Shown: piece after piece, positions 1 to 9,764 of the stretch | Position numbering within the stretch: the stretch's first letter is position 1 | Layout: each line of letters starts with the position of its first letter | Assembly: GCA_949128115.1 (NCBI GenBank) | Contig: OX421965.1 | Coordinates: 30,437,681 to 30,501,680, forward strand | Origin: Anaspis maculata | Lineage: Eukaryota; Arthropoda; Insecta; Coleoptera; Scraptiidae | Direction: 5' to 3' | Length of the DNA: 64,000 bases | Notes under the pieces: generated by a model | Seen by the model: only the letters and a program-made list of their open reading frames with translations | Database searches by the model: none | Told to the model about the DNA's origin: nothing | Made by a program: the position numbers and the translations under genes

Positions 1-100
1 AACTTTGAAGGGCCATACCTCCGTTATTGTTCGTTTTTGAGGGGGCGGTTAGGGAAAAGTTTGCCTATTTTTTGATGCTCTATCAATAGGCGAAATCCAG
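1..100. repeat. Truncated arm of a foldback element
   Basis: The window opens inside a repeat arm. Its opening words (AACTTTGAAGGG, then a CCGTTATT word) match the module that recurs at about 22305, 47050 and 60068, and TTTTTTGATGCTCT matches 60123. The outer end lies before the window. From 100 to 1330 I see only AT-rich sequence without a convincing gene. Confidence 0.45.
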
Positions 101-1333
101 TGCCATTTCTGCGCTTGCCCAACCATGCGAGGGGATTTCAGAATACTGCCATATGCTAACACGTGTAAAAAGCGTAATTTCAACATTGTATATTGGAAAT
201 GGAACTTTCAAATAGGTTATGAAAAAAAGAGCGTTTCTTGATCTTTCATTGTGTCCAAGACCAGCAATGATGGATTAGTTTTAGATACACAATGAGCGAA
301 AATATGGTAACGTGTTTATCAGTTTGTGTTTTTTTGAAAATACCGCCCTACTTCTAGTATTCTTCTCTACCTTACGGTTGCCGTCCTGTCCGTCAATGGC
401 ATGAAACTGCAAGTAAACAAATGGTAAATATAATGTTATCAGATCATATAAGAGGTTCTGTGTTTTCTGCTTTTTTCAAAAATGACGGGCAGTTTGTTGA
501 GTGCCTGTTTGCAAAAACCGTACGAAAAAAACATTGCAGTTTTGTTCCATGTGTGTTCCCTAAAAACATCACCTTCTGGGCAACCAGTTAGACACTGAAA
601 ACGGCTTTTTTGTTCTTTCCGGAACACTATGCGCGGAATTCATTTTTTCGACAGCATTGCACATGAACAACATTATTTCGCATAATCTAGCATGATAATC
701 AGAAGTTTCTTGTCATCTATTTTCCTTTGTTGAATCGGTGGCTGAAAATCTGCAGGGTTTGACTTTTCCTAGCTCGCGCAGACGCATGAGTTCCATCCCC
801 TAGCTTTGCGAACCTACAGCGCATGTCGTGCCGCTGAAGTCATGAAGCCGCGCTTGCGCGCCTTTCATTTTATTTCATTTATTTATAGTGCCATCGAGAG
901 ACCTCGTCAGAGGTAGTTTATGTCTCGACACTGTCAACAATAATTACAATAATTAATTTGTCAGATATATGTCACAGCTCCAAAATCTCTCCACACCTTT
1001 TTCTCCGCCTACCAACCATCGTTCTTTTCATTAAACCCATCAAATCCATCCTTTTCGTTCTCCTACACTTTCTTCCATTCCTATCCGCAAACCCCAGAAA
1101 ATCTTTTCATAAAATAGGACGAAAATTTTAAAAAGGCAGTTGGTCCTGAACATCGAATAAACTTGAAGAATCAATAATCTCGATTATTACATACAACGCC
1201 CTTGATTGTTAGACCTACAAGGATAATATTCACTTATCTAAATCCTACTGTCAATAGCAACGGAATAAAATTCATGTAAACAACAAAATCTGACAGCTGT
1301 CACTTCGGACTTCTTTTATGTAATAATCTTCAA

Positions 1334-1506
1334 AATATCACTCGTGCTCGAGATTTTCCCAGATAATTTTGGCCAGGCGTTTCCCTCGGGCTGATTGTCC
1401 CTGGATAAATGCCCTCCTCCTACGGAGTCGGGCATTTATCGCTACAATCAGCACTCGCGATCGCCTGACCAAAATTATCGTGAAAATCTAAGCACTTGTG
1501 ATATTA
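1334..1506. mobile_element. Short palindromic MITE
   Basis: The two ends are inverted copies. AATATCAC at the left pairs with GTGATATT at the right, and the arms continue inward through AGATTTTCCCAGATAATTTTGG against CCAAAATTATCGTGAAAATCT and a GGGCATTTATC-type core. The length is about 170 bp with no coding capacity. No clear target duplication was found, so the superfamily is unassigned. The flank to about 1600 repeats a GAATAATCTTGAAAATT-type word several times. Confidence 0.6.
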
Positions 1507-2340
1507 CTGTTGAAAATTGAATATTCTCGAAAACTGAATAATCTTGAAAATTGAATAATCTCAAAGAATGAATACCCACCCTTGAAATTATTCGAATTAT
1601 AATTTCTCCTCAACATTACTTTTTCATTCGTTATTGTAGAGCACACAATGAAAAAGAAATCAATTTTTGAGATCATTAGCATTTCATAGCTTGAAATTTC
1701 CTGTTTCCGAAATCTGATATGTATAAGATTCGGAGGCCACCATGAAACATGCTATAAAATGCGATTCCCTAATTTTTTGGCACACTTTGGCTAATTCGAA
1801 GAAAAAATATATAAGTAACTGAAATGTTCCAGGAATATTTTCAAATATTCCAACTTTGATCAGTCAAACGCTATTCCAGATATTCACAAAGTCACTATTG
1901 CAATTTTGGTGTTCTAACTGACCGTTATAACACTCGATAACAACGTAATCTAATGAGATGCACCTAGGTATCTACTCATTTTACTTTCATTAAGCTTGCA
2001 TCCACCAACCAACCAAACCCCTCAACTGATGTAGGGGAACAGTGTCTAAGCTCACGCAATCAAATATAGATTATTTTATAAAAAGGACCGAACTTTCGGC
2101 AGAACACCGACATTAAAAAATTCATTCTGAAAATTGTGACCAAATATCCTATGATGATCATGTTCGTTTTCACGTTTATTACTTCTTGTGATACACTCTC
2201 AGTGTTCACAGTCACCTCAATGTCCCCTATCAGTTCGTTCCAAACTACCTACTTGACCACGTGATCAAGTTCGAAGTTCGAATAGCGCAATCGCGTCCAT
2301 GGCCTTGAAGTGGACATCTCTTTTCTAGAGTAAGGATTAT
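1507..2340. other. AT-rich intergenic DNA, no gene seen
   Basis: The stretch has stops in all frames, a few short AT-rich repeats near 1510-1580, and nothing resembling an exon, RNA gene or element end. Confidence 0.4.
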
Positions 2341-2560
2341 ACAGGGTGTCTCGATATTAATGCAACAAAATTTACAGGGAGGTAGAAAATTGAAAAATAA
2401 GGGGACTTCATCAATAGAAATTCTCTCGCAAACGTAGGTATAATAACGGAGATACAGGCCTTTTGATTTTTTTTTCAAAAACAGTTTTTTTTGCATCACT
2501 TTTGAACCGTTCAACCGATTACATTCAAATTTGAACCAAAGTTTATAGACCAAGAGCTAG
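2341..2560 (+). repeat. Foldback-type end module (CAGGGTGTC)
   Basis: It begins ACAGGGTGTCTCGAT and continues with a GGAGATACAGGCC word and TTTTGAACCGTTCAACCGAT. The same words occur in the same order in the elements at 21382-22431 and, more diverged, 46780-47185. No matching opposite arm was found close by, so this looks like a solo arm or a disrupted copy. Confidence 0.5.
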
Positions 2561-2683
2561 CAACGTTTCATTTATGTCATAAGTAAAATGCGGTCAGACT
2601 TCTTGCTTTATCACAGGACAAGCAAAGAAATGTGCCATTTGACAGCAGTATTCAGCACAAAATTCAACAAGATACCATATCAG

Positions 2684-2879
2684 CTACTTTGTGATACATC
2701 AAATTGAAGGGAATTGAATTCTTTCTCCGAAAACAATGTTTTGAAAATTTTCAACCCCTCCCCCAATTAATTGAAAATTTGAAGTATTTTAGGAGCGAAA
2801 GGGGGTTAATGAAAATTTTGAAAATATTCTGTTCAGGAAGTGAATTCAATTTCCTTCAATTTGATGTATCACAAAGTAG
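2684..2879. repeat. Inverted repeat, about 200 bp
   Basis: CTACTTTGTGATACATCAAA at the left is mirrored by TTTGATGTATCACAAAGTAG at the right. Both arms continue through GAAGGGAATTGAATTC and GAATTCAATTTCCTTC to a centre near 2785. It directly abuts the larger inverted repeat that starts at 2898. Confidence 0.65.
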
Positions 2880-2897
2880 GTAGTTCCATTTTTTATT

Positions 2898-3950
2898 TAA
2901 ACTGCGCAACAAATATGTTGTCGCGAGGGAAAAATTGGTCCGAGTTTGGACCCCAATAACTTTTGAATGACACAAACCATTTTGATTCTGTTTTGAAAGT
3001 TAGTGAGATCAATCCTTCCGTTATTCACCTTCAGGAGGTGAAGATCTGGAAGCTCCATGTAAAATATCTACAGGGTGAAATGTAAAACAGTGCAAAATTT
3101 TAGCAAATTAAACGGACCTCCATTTTCAGAATAATTTTTTTTCTCAAATGCAAATGACAGGATTATAAAGCGTTATGTTTTAGCTTGCGCCCAGTTTCGA
3201 AATTTTTGACATCGGAAGTCTGGTTCTGACTATGATTTTTTTTCTCTTGGAAGATGCTGATTTATCCTATCGGTACAAAGAAGACTATGTTACTCTGATG
3301 ATGGAAGGTCGCAATTCACGAATATTGTTGCTTAAACGGTTCTCAGCAACCTAACTCGTAGACCATTTGAAATACCTTGATCAAGGCTTCAAAAAAGGGG
3401 CCCATTCAAAATGGGCGACAGAGGTGTTCATCTTAAAAATTGAATTGGATCAGATTTTCACAACTGAAACAAGCTTTCTTTGTGATTTTGACCTCCTGTA
3501 CTTGATGCTGATGGTCAATTTTAGTTTTTGATGATGACAGGCTCCCTAGGCTAACATAGTCTTTCTTGTAGCGATAGGATAAATCAGCATCCTCCAAGAG
3601 AAAAAAAAATCATATAGTCAGAACCAGAGTTCCGATTCCAAAAATTCTAAAACTGGTCGCAAGCCAGAACATCACGCTTCATGATCCTTCCATTTGCATT
3701 TGTGAAAAAAAATTATTCTGAAAATGGGAGTCCGTTCAATTTGATAAAATTTTGCACTGTTTTACATTTCACCCTGTAAATATTTAACATAAAGCTTCCT
3801 GATTTTCGCCTCCTGAAGGAGAACAACGGAAAGACTGATCTCACTAACCGTCAAAACAAAATCGAAATGGTTTGTGTCATTCAAAAGTTATTGTGGTCCA
3901 AAGTTGGACCAATTTTTCCCTTGCGACAACATATTTGTTGCGCAGTTTAG
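2898..3950. repeat. Foldback element, about 1.05 kb
   Basis: Two arms of roughly 500 bp are inverted copies around a centre near 3424. The outer ends are TTAAACTGCGCAAC and GTTGCGCAGTTTAG. Matching internal pairs include CTACAGGGTGAAATG against CATTTCACCCTGTA, and a run of A/T beside TTATTCTGAAAATGG on both sides. There is no open frame of protein size. The arms differ at several percent of positions, so this is not a recent duplication. Confidence 0.8.
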
Positions 3951-4084
3951 AAGTTGTGGTGGGGAAGAGCTAGGAGGAGCGAAGGGGTAATTTGGTTCTA
4001 CCGATAACGTACAGACAGAGGTTGAATATAGCTGGGATATAGGTAGGTGTATAGGTGTTCTAAAGACTATAGTAAAGTATATGT

Positions 4085-4246
4085 ATAGATTAGATATCGG
4101 CAGAATATAGATTTAGTTACAGCGGAATGTATCGTTCCAGTAAAGAATCTATAATGTGAAATATATATCAAATATTTATATATTCTCTATAGGCAGGTAT
4201 ACTTGAGCCTATATAGATTAGATATCGGCAGAATATAGATTTATTT
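4085..4246 (+). repeat. Direct repeat pair, about 32 bp
   Basis: The block TAGATTAGATATCGGCAGAA plus the following ATATAGATTTA occurs near 4085 and again near 4213. The surrounding 4020-4270 is rich in TATAGAT/TATAGG words, suggesting local slippage of a low-complexity AT sequence. Confidence 0.55.
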
Positions 4247-4497
4247 TTTATAGATAGAATATACATTTCAAGTACAATCAACTTGATAACGGATTTCAAA
4301 TCTTTACCCTCAAGTTGAATGAGAAATTCTTTCTGAAAAGAAAAATGCATTAGGTATTATTTACTTGACCTCTATAAATGCTCAAAAATTCGAAATTCTA
4401 GCTGCTAAAAACAGTTTTTAGTTTAGTAATGGAGTCATAATAACTAATGTGAAGTAGAAAATAGATTATTTTGCATCCACATGTTTGTAATACTTAC

Positions 4498-4842
4498 AAG
4501 TTCATTCCTAACAGCTTCATTCATCAAGTGTTCTTCAAGGGTGTTGATATTCTCAAGAGTTGACAAAGGTAACTCCATTGTGGAGAACTGAAGAGTTGCA
4601 GGCTTGAGGCTGTCTCGATGTTTAGTTAAAGTTACACTTGCGAGAACTTTGTCGAGCTTTGAGCACAATAAACATCTCAATTTTCTGTGTTTGCAGTTCA
4701 ACCATCGCTTTCGATGCTTCGTTCGCCGCGCAATGATCTTCTGCGTGGGCTCTGACTGGCGCGCAAGCGCAATCTGATTGTTGAGGCTCTTGTAAAGTTC
4801 AGACGGTTCAGACAGAGGTTTAGTAAAGGTTCCGGCAATCAA
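4498..4842 (-). CDS. Candidate exon of a DUF4806-domain protein
   Basis: The minus-strand open frame gives about 115 residues and stops exactly at a consensus donor (GTAAGT, seen as ACTTAC at 4492-4497). The C-terminal part reads ELPLSTLENINTLEEHLMNE and then AVRNEL. That is the look of the start of DUF4806, a domain of unknown function common in insect nuclear and transposon-related proteins. The middle is basic (KHRKRWLNCKHRKLR), followed by KLDKVLASVTL, which also fits such proteins. No ATG opens the frame: the computed start is TTG after an in-frame stop, so the true 5' border is probably an unseen splice acceptor inside this interval. I could not find the remaining DUF4806 exon at lower coordinates. 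It may be part of a decayed gene. The family call comes from remembered pattern, not a search. Confidence 0.45.
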
Positions 4843-4849
4843 TATTTAT

Positions 4850-6640
4850 CCCATTTATAAAGAAAACTGTACAGATAACATCCAGATTAAGTACCGTCAA
4901 AACCTTTAAATATTATCGGTATATATTGACCATAGATTCTATAAAGTTGCTTCAGATATCTATTAGCCCAGGACCAAACTATATATTTTCTATAAAGTTC
5001 TATCTATGTCGAATTATCTGTATCGAATTTATAGATTTATCATACAGGTTGCAAAAACCTATACAGGCAGGTTATACGGGTTTTTCCATGCACAGAATAT
5101 TTTCTTCCTCGATGCTGGTGCAGGATGACGTTGATTGCAATGTGTAACGGGGGTTCTTTGGGTTCGCCCGTTATTTATGATGAGCGCTGATGCTCGGATT
5201 TTACTCAGGTAGTCAAGGGTTGTCAACTCTCCTTGCATAGGTTCAAGTTTCTCTCAGCTTAGATTGCTCGGGCGCCACCCTACTGACCGCAGGGAAAGTA
5301 AACTCGCATGTAGTTTAACAAGTATATTGAACACACAATTAATTTACGTACAAAAGGGTTTCACACAAAATGACAGTGATTGTTACACAAATATTTACAG
5401 CAATTGTTACACAAATAATTACAGCCAAGAGATGGGAATAACAAAAACCTATCCCGCAAAGGATCCTACCACAAAGCACGTGACGCGAGGGGAGGGTGTG
5501 ACGTAGTACAGAGCGCAGTTCGGAGGGGAGTTTGATAACGATGCGGTGCGACGTGTGCAGCGTGCACCTGACTACCTTTCTCTCAAATTTACCCCCTCAT
5601 TCACACATTCATTCGCACAGACTGTGCTGGCAAGATCCGGCCAGGACACTACCGGAGCTTTGTGTCCACGACCAGCCCGATCTCCCAGCAACAATCGTAA
5701 CTACTCACGCAATAACCCGGACGCAATAACCCGGCCTGGACACGCCGGATCCACGACCTGCCGGTTACTCGGAGTAGCTTTGCTCATACAGTCATACAGT
5801 CATCCACGACTAGACTTGCTCCAGGACACGGAGTATCCACGAACGCCAGTAGCCAGGACAGACAACACATTCATACTCCCCAGTCAGGTGCACACCAGCG
5901 AATCTTGAAGAAAAGACTCAGTGAACACCGTGGACATGGAGTTGGTAGTAGTTGGTACCTAGGTACAACGTTTGGAGATGTTAATCGTCATCTGGCTTCC
6001 CCACGACCTTTTGAGAGCGGTTATGTCCAATGAAGGACATGGTTGTTCTGCTTTGGAAGTGTTCGTCCAGTTGATTGCAACAACACTCCAACGAGTCAGT
6101 AGAACGACTGGTACCTATTACCGGAATCGGCCGAAGCCATGGAACAAGGAATGGGAAAAGTTATGTGAACAGTATGGATGGGAACTGTTAAATATGCCAC
6201 GCATCTAAAATGCTTTTACGCGTAATGGCGAGGCTCGCAATAGTAGGCAAGAGCGCCTGCGCCATCTGTAAATGATTCGTTGAACGGTACTAAAACTCTC
6301 TTACGCTGAGCCGCGGGGTCAGCCGTAGTAGGTTGGAGAGCGCGCGCCCATCTCGTGGCGGAACGCGGAACTAGTCGCGCGCTTGCTCTGTGCTCTCTGT
6401 GGCGCGTTTAATCGCCGTTTTGGGGCGGTTTATCACAAATGAAGAAAATTTGAGAGGTCATCAAATTGGACACTCTGAAAATGTTAAGAAAATATGAGGT
6501 GGGGTTAAAAATGAAAAAAGAAAACATTTTTTCGAGAGAGAATAATTTGATTCTCTTTGTAGGTGATGTAGGTATTGCAAAGTCTATGTTGCAAAGTAGA
6601 TACCTAGTGTCATTTGAAATTTTAAGGTTGGGGTGAGGGG
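4850..6640. other. Unassigned region with GC-rich 5.4-6.4 kb segment
   Basis: From about 5150 the DNA becomes GC-richer, with several overlapping short frames in all phases but no recognised protein. The start (TGTAACGGGGGTTC near 5143) resembles an LTR edge, but I found no second copy, primer site or pol gene. Two related words (AGAGCGCCTGCGCCATCT at 6249 and a GAGAGCGCGCGCCCATCT-like word at 6336) suggest a diverged local duplication. It could hold an unrecognised promoter or element. Confidence 0.25.
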
Positions 6641-6645
6641 GCTAA

Positions 6646-6856
6646 TGGTGGCCTTACATTGAGCATCAAATGCTGCAGCTTTCTTTGCAGCAGAATTCTG
6701 ATTGGATGGGCAAAATTCAAAAAGTTTTGCCGCCATGCTGCTAGCCATTCAACTTCTTTAGCAGCATGGCGGCAAAACTTTTTGAATTTTGCCCATCCAA
6801 TCAGAATTCTGCTGCAAAGCAAGCTGCAGCATTTGCTGCTCAATGTAAGGCCAGCA
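6646..6856. mobile_element. PIF/Harbinger-like MITE, copy A
   Basis: The element starts TGGTGGCCTTACATTGAGC and ends with the near-inverse GCTCAATGTAAGGCCAGCA, flanked by TAA on both sides (6643-6645 and 6857-6859). A 3-bp TWA duplication is the hallmark of PIF/Harbinger. The whole 211 bp is a near-perfect palindrome around about 6750, with CAAAATTCAAAAAGTTTTGC on both arms. No transposase is present, so it is non-autonomous. Confidence 0.8.
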
Positions 6857-6870
6857 TAATGGTGGCCTAA

Positions 6871-7135
6871 TGGTGGCCTTACATTGAGCATCAAATGCTG
6901 CAGCTTTTTTTGCTGCCGAGCTCTCATTGGTCAAATGTTGGTCACTGACAGCAATAACAGGCGTCAGTTCCAATCAGAATTCTGCAGAATTGAGCAGCAA
7001 ATGCAGCAGCTTTCTTTGCAGCAGAATTCGGATTGGAACTGACGCCTGTTTATTGCTGTCAGTGACCAACATTTGACCAATGAGAGCTCGGCAGCAAAAA
7101 AGCTGCAGCATTTGATGCTCAATGTAAGGCCAGCA
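6871..7135. mobile_element. PIF/Harbinger-like MITE, copy B
   Basis: It has the same terminal repeats as the neighbouring copy A (TGGTGGCCTTACATTGAGC / GCTCAATGTAAGGCCAGCA) and is flanked by TAA at 6868-6870 and 7136-7138. Outside those lie TGGTGGCC and GGCCAGCA, the outermost 8 bp of another copy, so B sits inside a remnant of a related element. Its interior differs from A (GTCACTGACAGCAATAA core) but is also palindromic. Confidence 0.8.
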
Positions 7136-7583
7136 TAAGGCCAGCATTAAGATAGAAATTCGCCATGAGGCTAAAACGGACACCGCAAACCGAATCAAAA
7201 CATTTGGCGGGGATCAAAAGCTACCCCTACATCGCAGGCCCGTAGCTAGGATACTTTTATAGAGGGGGCAAGAGCAATTTTCAGGGGGGCATACATATAT
7301 TCTCATGGGTGGCCTAGCAAACATTGAGTCGCAGGCATAAATGTTTGGTAAAAAGGAGTGTGGCCAAAAAAAACAGTTTTTTTTACTTGCAAAAATGAAA
7401 AACTTGAACTTTATAATGAGAAAATTTAAAAAAAAATAATAATAATAATCAATCCGGATTGCAATAATAGCCCATTTTTACAGCCACTGAACTTCCCCAA
7501 AAGAAAGTTGAAATAGATTTTTCTCGTTCTACTTTGCTCAAATGCCAAGAAGACCAGGTAAGCCAGCGCTGATGACCGTATAA

Positions 7584-8280
7584 TATACACACCCACATGG
7601 TCTAGGCATCACCCCGAAATTTTGTCTCGGTTAAAATGACAATTTTTCGAGAAAACATTGTCTGAATTCGAAAATTTTCAAGGTGCCCGATAGAGTAATC
7701 CTTCCACTACAACTACAAGTTACCACCGAGATTACCACCCTAGAGCACCCGACTGTCGACTGTTTTTTATGATTCACAAACTGAAAATTAAGCTGTAAAA
7801 GAGCATCCATGATACGACAAATTGGTTGTTATGGCAATTGTAATGCATCGGATACTTGCCACTGATGCATTTTGAACCACCCCGGGCTATTCATGTAATG
7901 CAGTGTCGCAGCATGGTTGATTTATCATAGTCTTAAAAGAGGTGCCGGTCCCTCACCACTTCTGAGGGCCGATGGGATCAAATTGTTTCAAGATACATTA
8001 TTACGCTTTCCAAAAATGTTACGTCCTCGAAAATTCTGCGACATGTTTTCTCAAAACGGGACCTTGCTGAAGTCAGGGATTTTTGCGCTCCTTTCATTGT
8101 CACCCTGTATATCGTACGTAGGGTTAACAATCGGGTGAATCAAGGTGGTAGCTTGTAGTTGAAGGATCACTCTATCGAGCACTACAAAAATTTCCAAAAT
8201 CGGCTGATGTTTTCTCGAGAAATTGTCATTTTAACCGAGACAAATGTCGGGGTGATCCCTAGACTATTTGGGTGTGTATA
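7584..8280. repeat. Inverted repeat nested in the hAT-like element
   Basis: The left arm (TATACACACCCA, then CATCACCCCGAAATTTTGTC, then GATAGAGTAATCC) pairs with the right arm (GGATCACTCTATCGAG, then TGTCGGGGTGATCC, then TGGGTGTGTATA). Arms are about 150 bp, with about 390 bp of loop between them. An internal CACCCTGTATA at 8101 matches the common foldback end word. Confidence 0.7.
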
Positions 8281-8306
8281 TTCAGATTTCGTAATTCATC
8301 ATCATG

Positions 8307-8445
8307 AGGTGCTTTCCTTTTACAACCTGAACTAAGTATTCTGACCTAAGTTAGTGGTATCTCACTTTCGCGCATGTGATTTCTCCCTCTTTCTCTCTCT
8401 AACTTAAATCAGATCAAAGGGTTTTGTTGTGAAAGGAAAGCACCT
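8307..8445. mobile_element. Small palindromic MITE
   Basis: AGGTGCTTTCCTTTTACAAC at the left is mirrored by GTTGTGAAAGGAAAGCACCT at the right. The element is 139 bp with terminal repeats of about 20 bp, lies inside the larger hAT-like element, and has no coding capacity. Confidence 0.6.
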
Positions 8446-8657
8446 AAGATAGGTACATACGTTGACGGTAGATGGTAGGACGTGGGTCCGACAGTTCATT
8501 TTGACAATTTTTTTTGTTACTTTTGTGGATTGTGTAATTTTTCTCAAAATTAAATTTAAAATAAAAGTTTTATTTCATCTAGAACTCTGGCAAACAATTA
8601 TTCTAGGGGGGGCTTAGCCCCCCCATGCCTCCCCGTAGCTACGGGCCTGCTACATCG

Positions 8658-9540
8658 TTTTGAAAAGACAAAATTTAAATTTTCGGTCGTCTTCAAATGC
8701 AACAAGGGTGTTGAGACGAAATAAATAGGTTCAAATTTGCGAAAAAATGAGGTCGATATTTTAAAACCATTTGGAAGGATAAGGATGATATGAACGATTT
8801 GGTTTTTTGTTACCGATTCACTGGAGACTTTGACTCGGGAATAAGTTACAAACCCGGACACACCCCTACAATTGGCGGAGGAGCCGGTCGATCGGTTCCC
8901 GGATTATTACAATATTACTATTATTATGATTTTCCAAGCTTTTTTTTAGCTAGATCAAGAGCTAAACCACCTTTAGTTTTTTCTTTTGAAAAAGCCGCTA
9001 CGCCACTGCTGGCTTCAAGCTTCAAGTGCAACAGGGAACTTCGGATTCGGAAGTCGCCGCGAGGTTGGCAAGCGTGGCCATATGACAAAAGTCACTAACG
9101 AACGTCTAAACGATGCGTTTATCGTACAGGTCCAGTGTGATTTTTCCCACAATTTATAAATGAAAATTAATGTAAAACACGACTCGACGTAGCTAAAGGC
9201 CAACTTGGACACCAGTCATGAACGGTACAATTTTTGCTTGAATAAAACCAAACGCCGCACGTCCGAATCCTCCTAGCAAGCGTCGCATGTCAAACCTGCA
9301 AATCAACCTTTCTCGCACAAATCGCCCCCTTATTGTTGTTGACATCACTCTGTTTGCGAAATTAGTGTGCCTGTTCGTTCAAGTATCGATTGAATTTACT
9401 GTCGGCATCGTCAATAATTAATTACGTTACCACCTGCCATGAATGATTGATCCTGAATATGGAAATGTCATCCATGCAGTACTGTGACTGTGTGATCGCT
9501 GAGGTTATGTAATTATTGATAATTGAATGGCTTTTTTCAG
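8658..9540. promoter_or_regulatory. Region upstream of the first Sfmbt coding exon
   Basis: I see no coding exon here. The stretch ends in a polypyrimidine run and CAG (CTTTTTTCAG at 9531-9540), a splice acceptor for the first coding exon. At least one upstream non-coding exon and the promoter must therefore lie here or further left. I cannot place the transcription start. Confidence 0.35.
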
Positions 9541-9548
9541 TGTACACG

Positions 9549-9764
9549 ATGCCAGGCATCCAAGACATGAGTATGGTGTGGATGGGTGCAGGCCAGCCCA
9601 CTCCGGACATGTCCATGGAACTGATACCAAGTGAACACTCCGACATTATGCTCGAACACTCCAACCCCTACTACACTCCATCCCTGCACAGCATGTCCAG
9701 TCAGTCCATGGACGAAATGCCAGGATTACATTCTCAAATGGTTGTACACGGTATTTTTGTTGGT
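9549..9764 (+). CDS. Sfmbt: Sfmbt coding exon 1 (start codon)
   Basis: An acceptor at 9531-9540 precedes ATG at 9549, the first ATG of the exon, giving MPGIQDMSMVWMGAGQPTPD and a Met/Ser/His-rich acidic stretch. Exon 2 needs a phase-0 junction. Three phase-0 donors fit: after 9740 (GTTGTA), 9743 (GTACAC) or 9764 (GTGTGA). I chose 9764 for its donor. The better-looking GTGAGA at 9767 would break the frame. Transcript reads would settle it. Confidence 0.75.

Larger units (their letters stand above)
7235..8649. mobile_element. Non-autonomous hAT-like element, 1.4 kb
   Basis: The ends are CAGGCCCGTAGCTA and its inverse TAGCTACGGGCCTG. The element is flanked by a perfect 8-bp duplication CTACATCG (7227-7234 and 8650-8657). 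An 8-bp duplication with CAG termini is diagnostic of the hAT superfamily. There is no transposase frame inside. Instead it holds a 700-bp inverted repeat and a 140-bp palindrome, both possibly later insertions. Confidence 0.85.

Noticed and set aside
5143..5908. Possible solo LTR (starts TGTAACGGGG)
   Set aside because: No matching CA end with target duplication, no second LTR, and no primer-binding site or polymerase were found.
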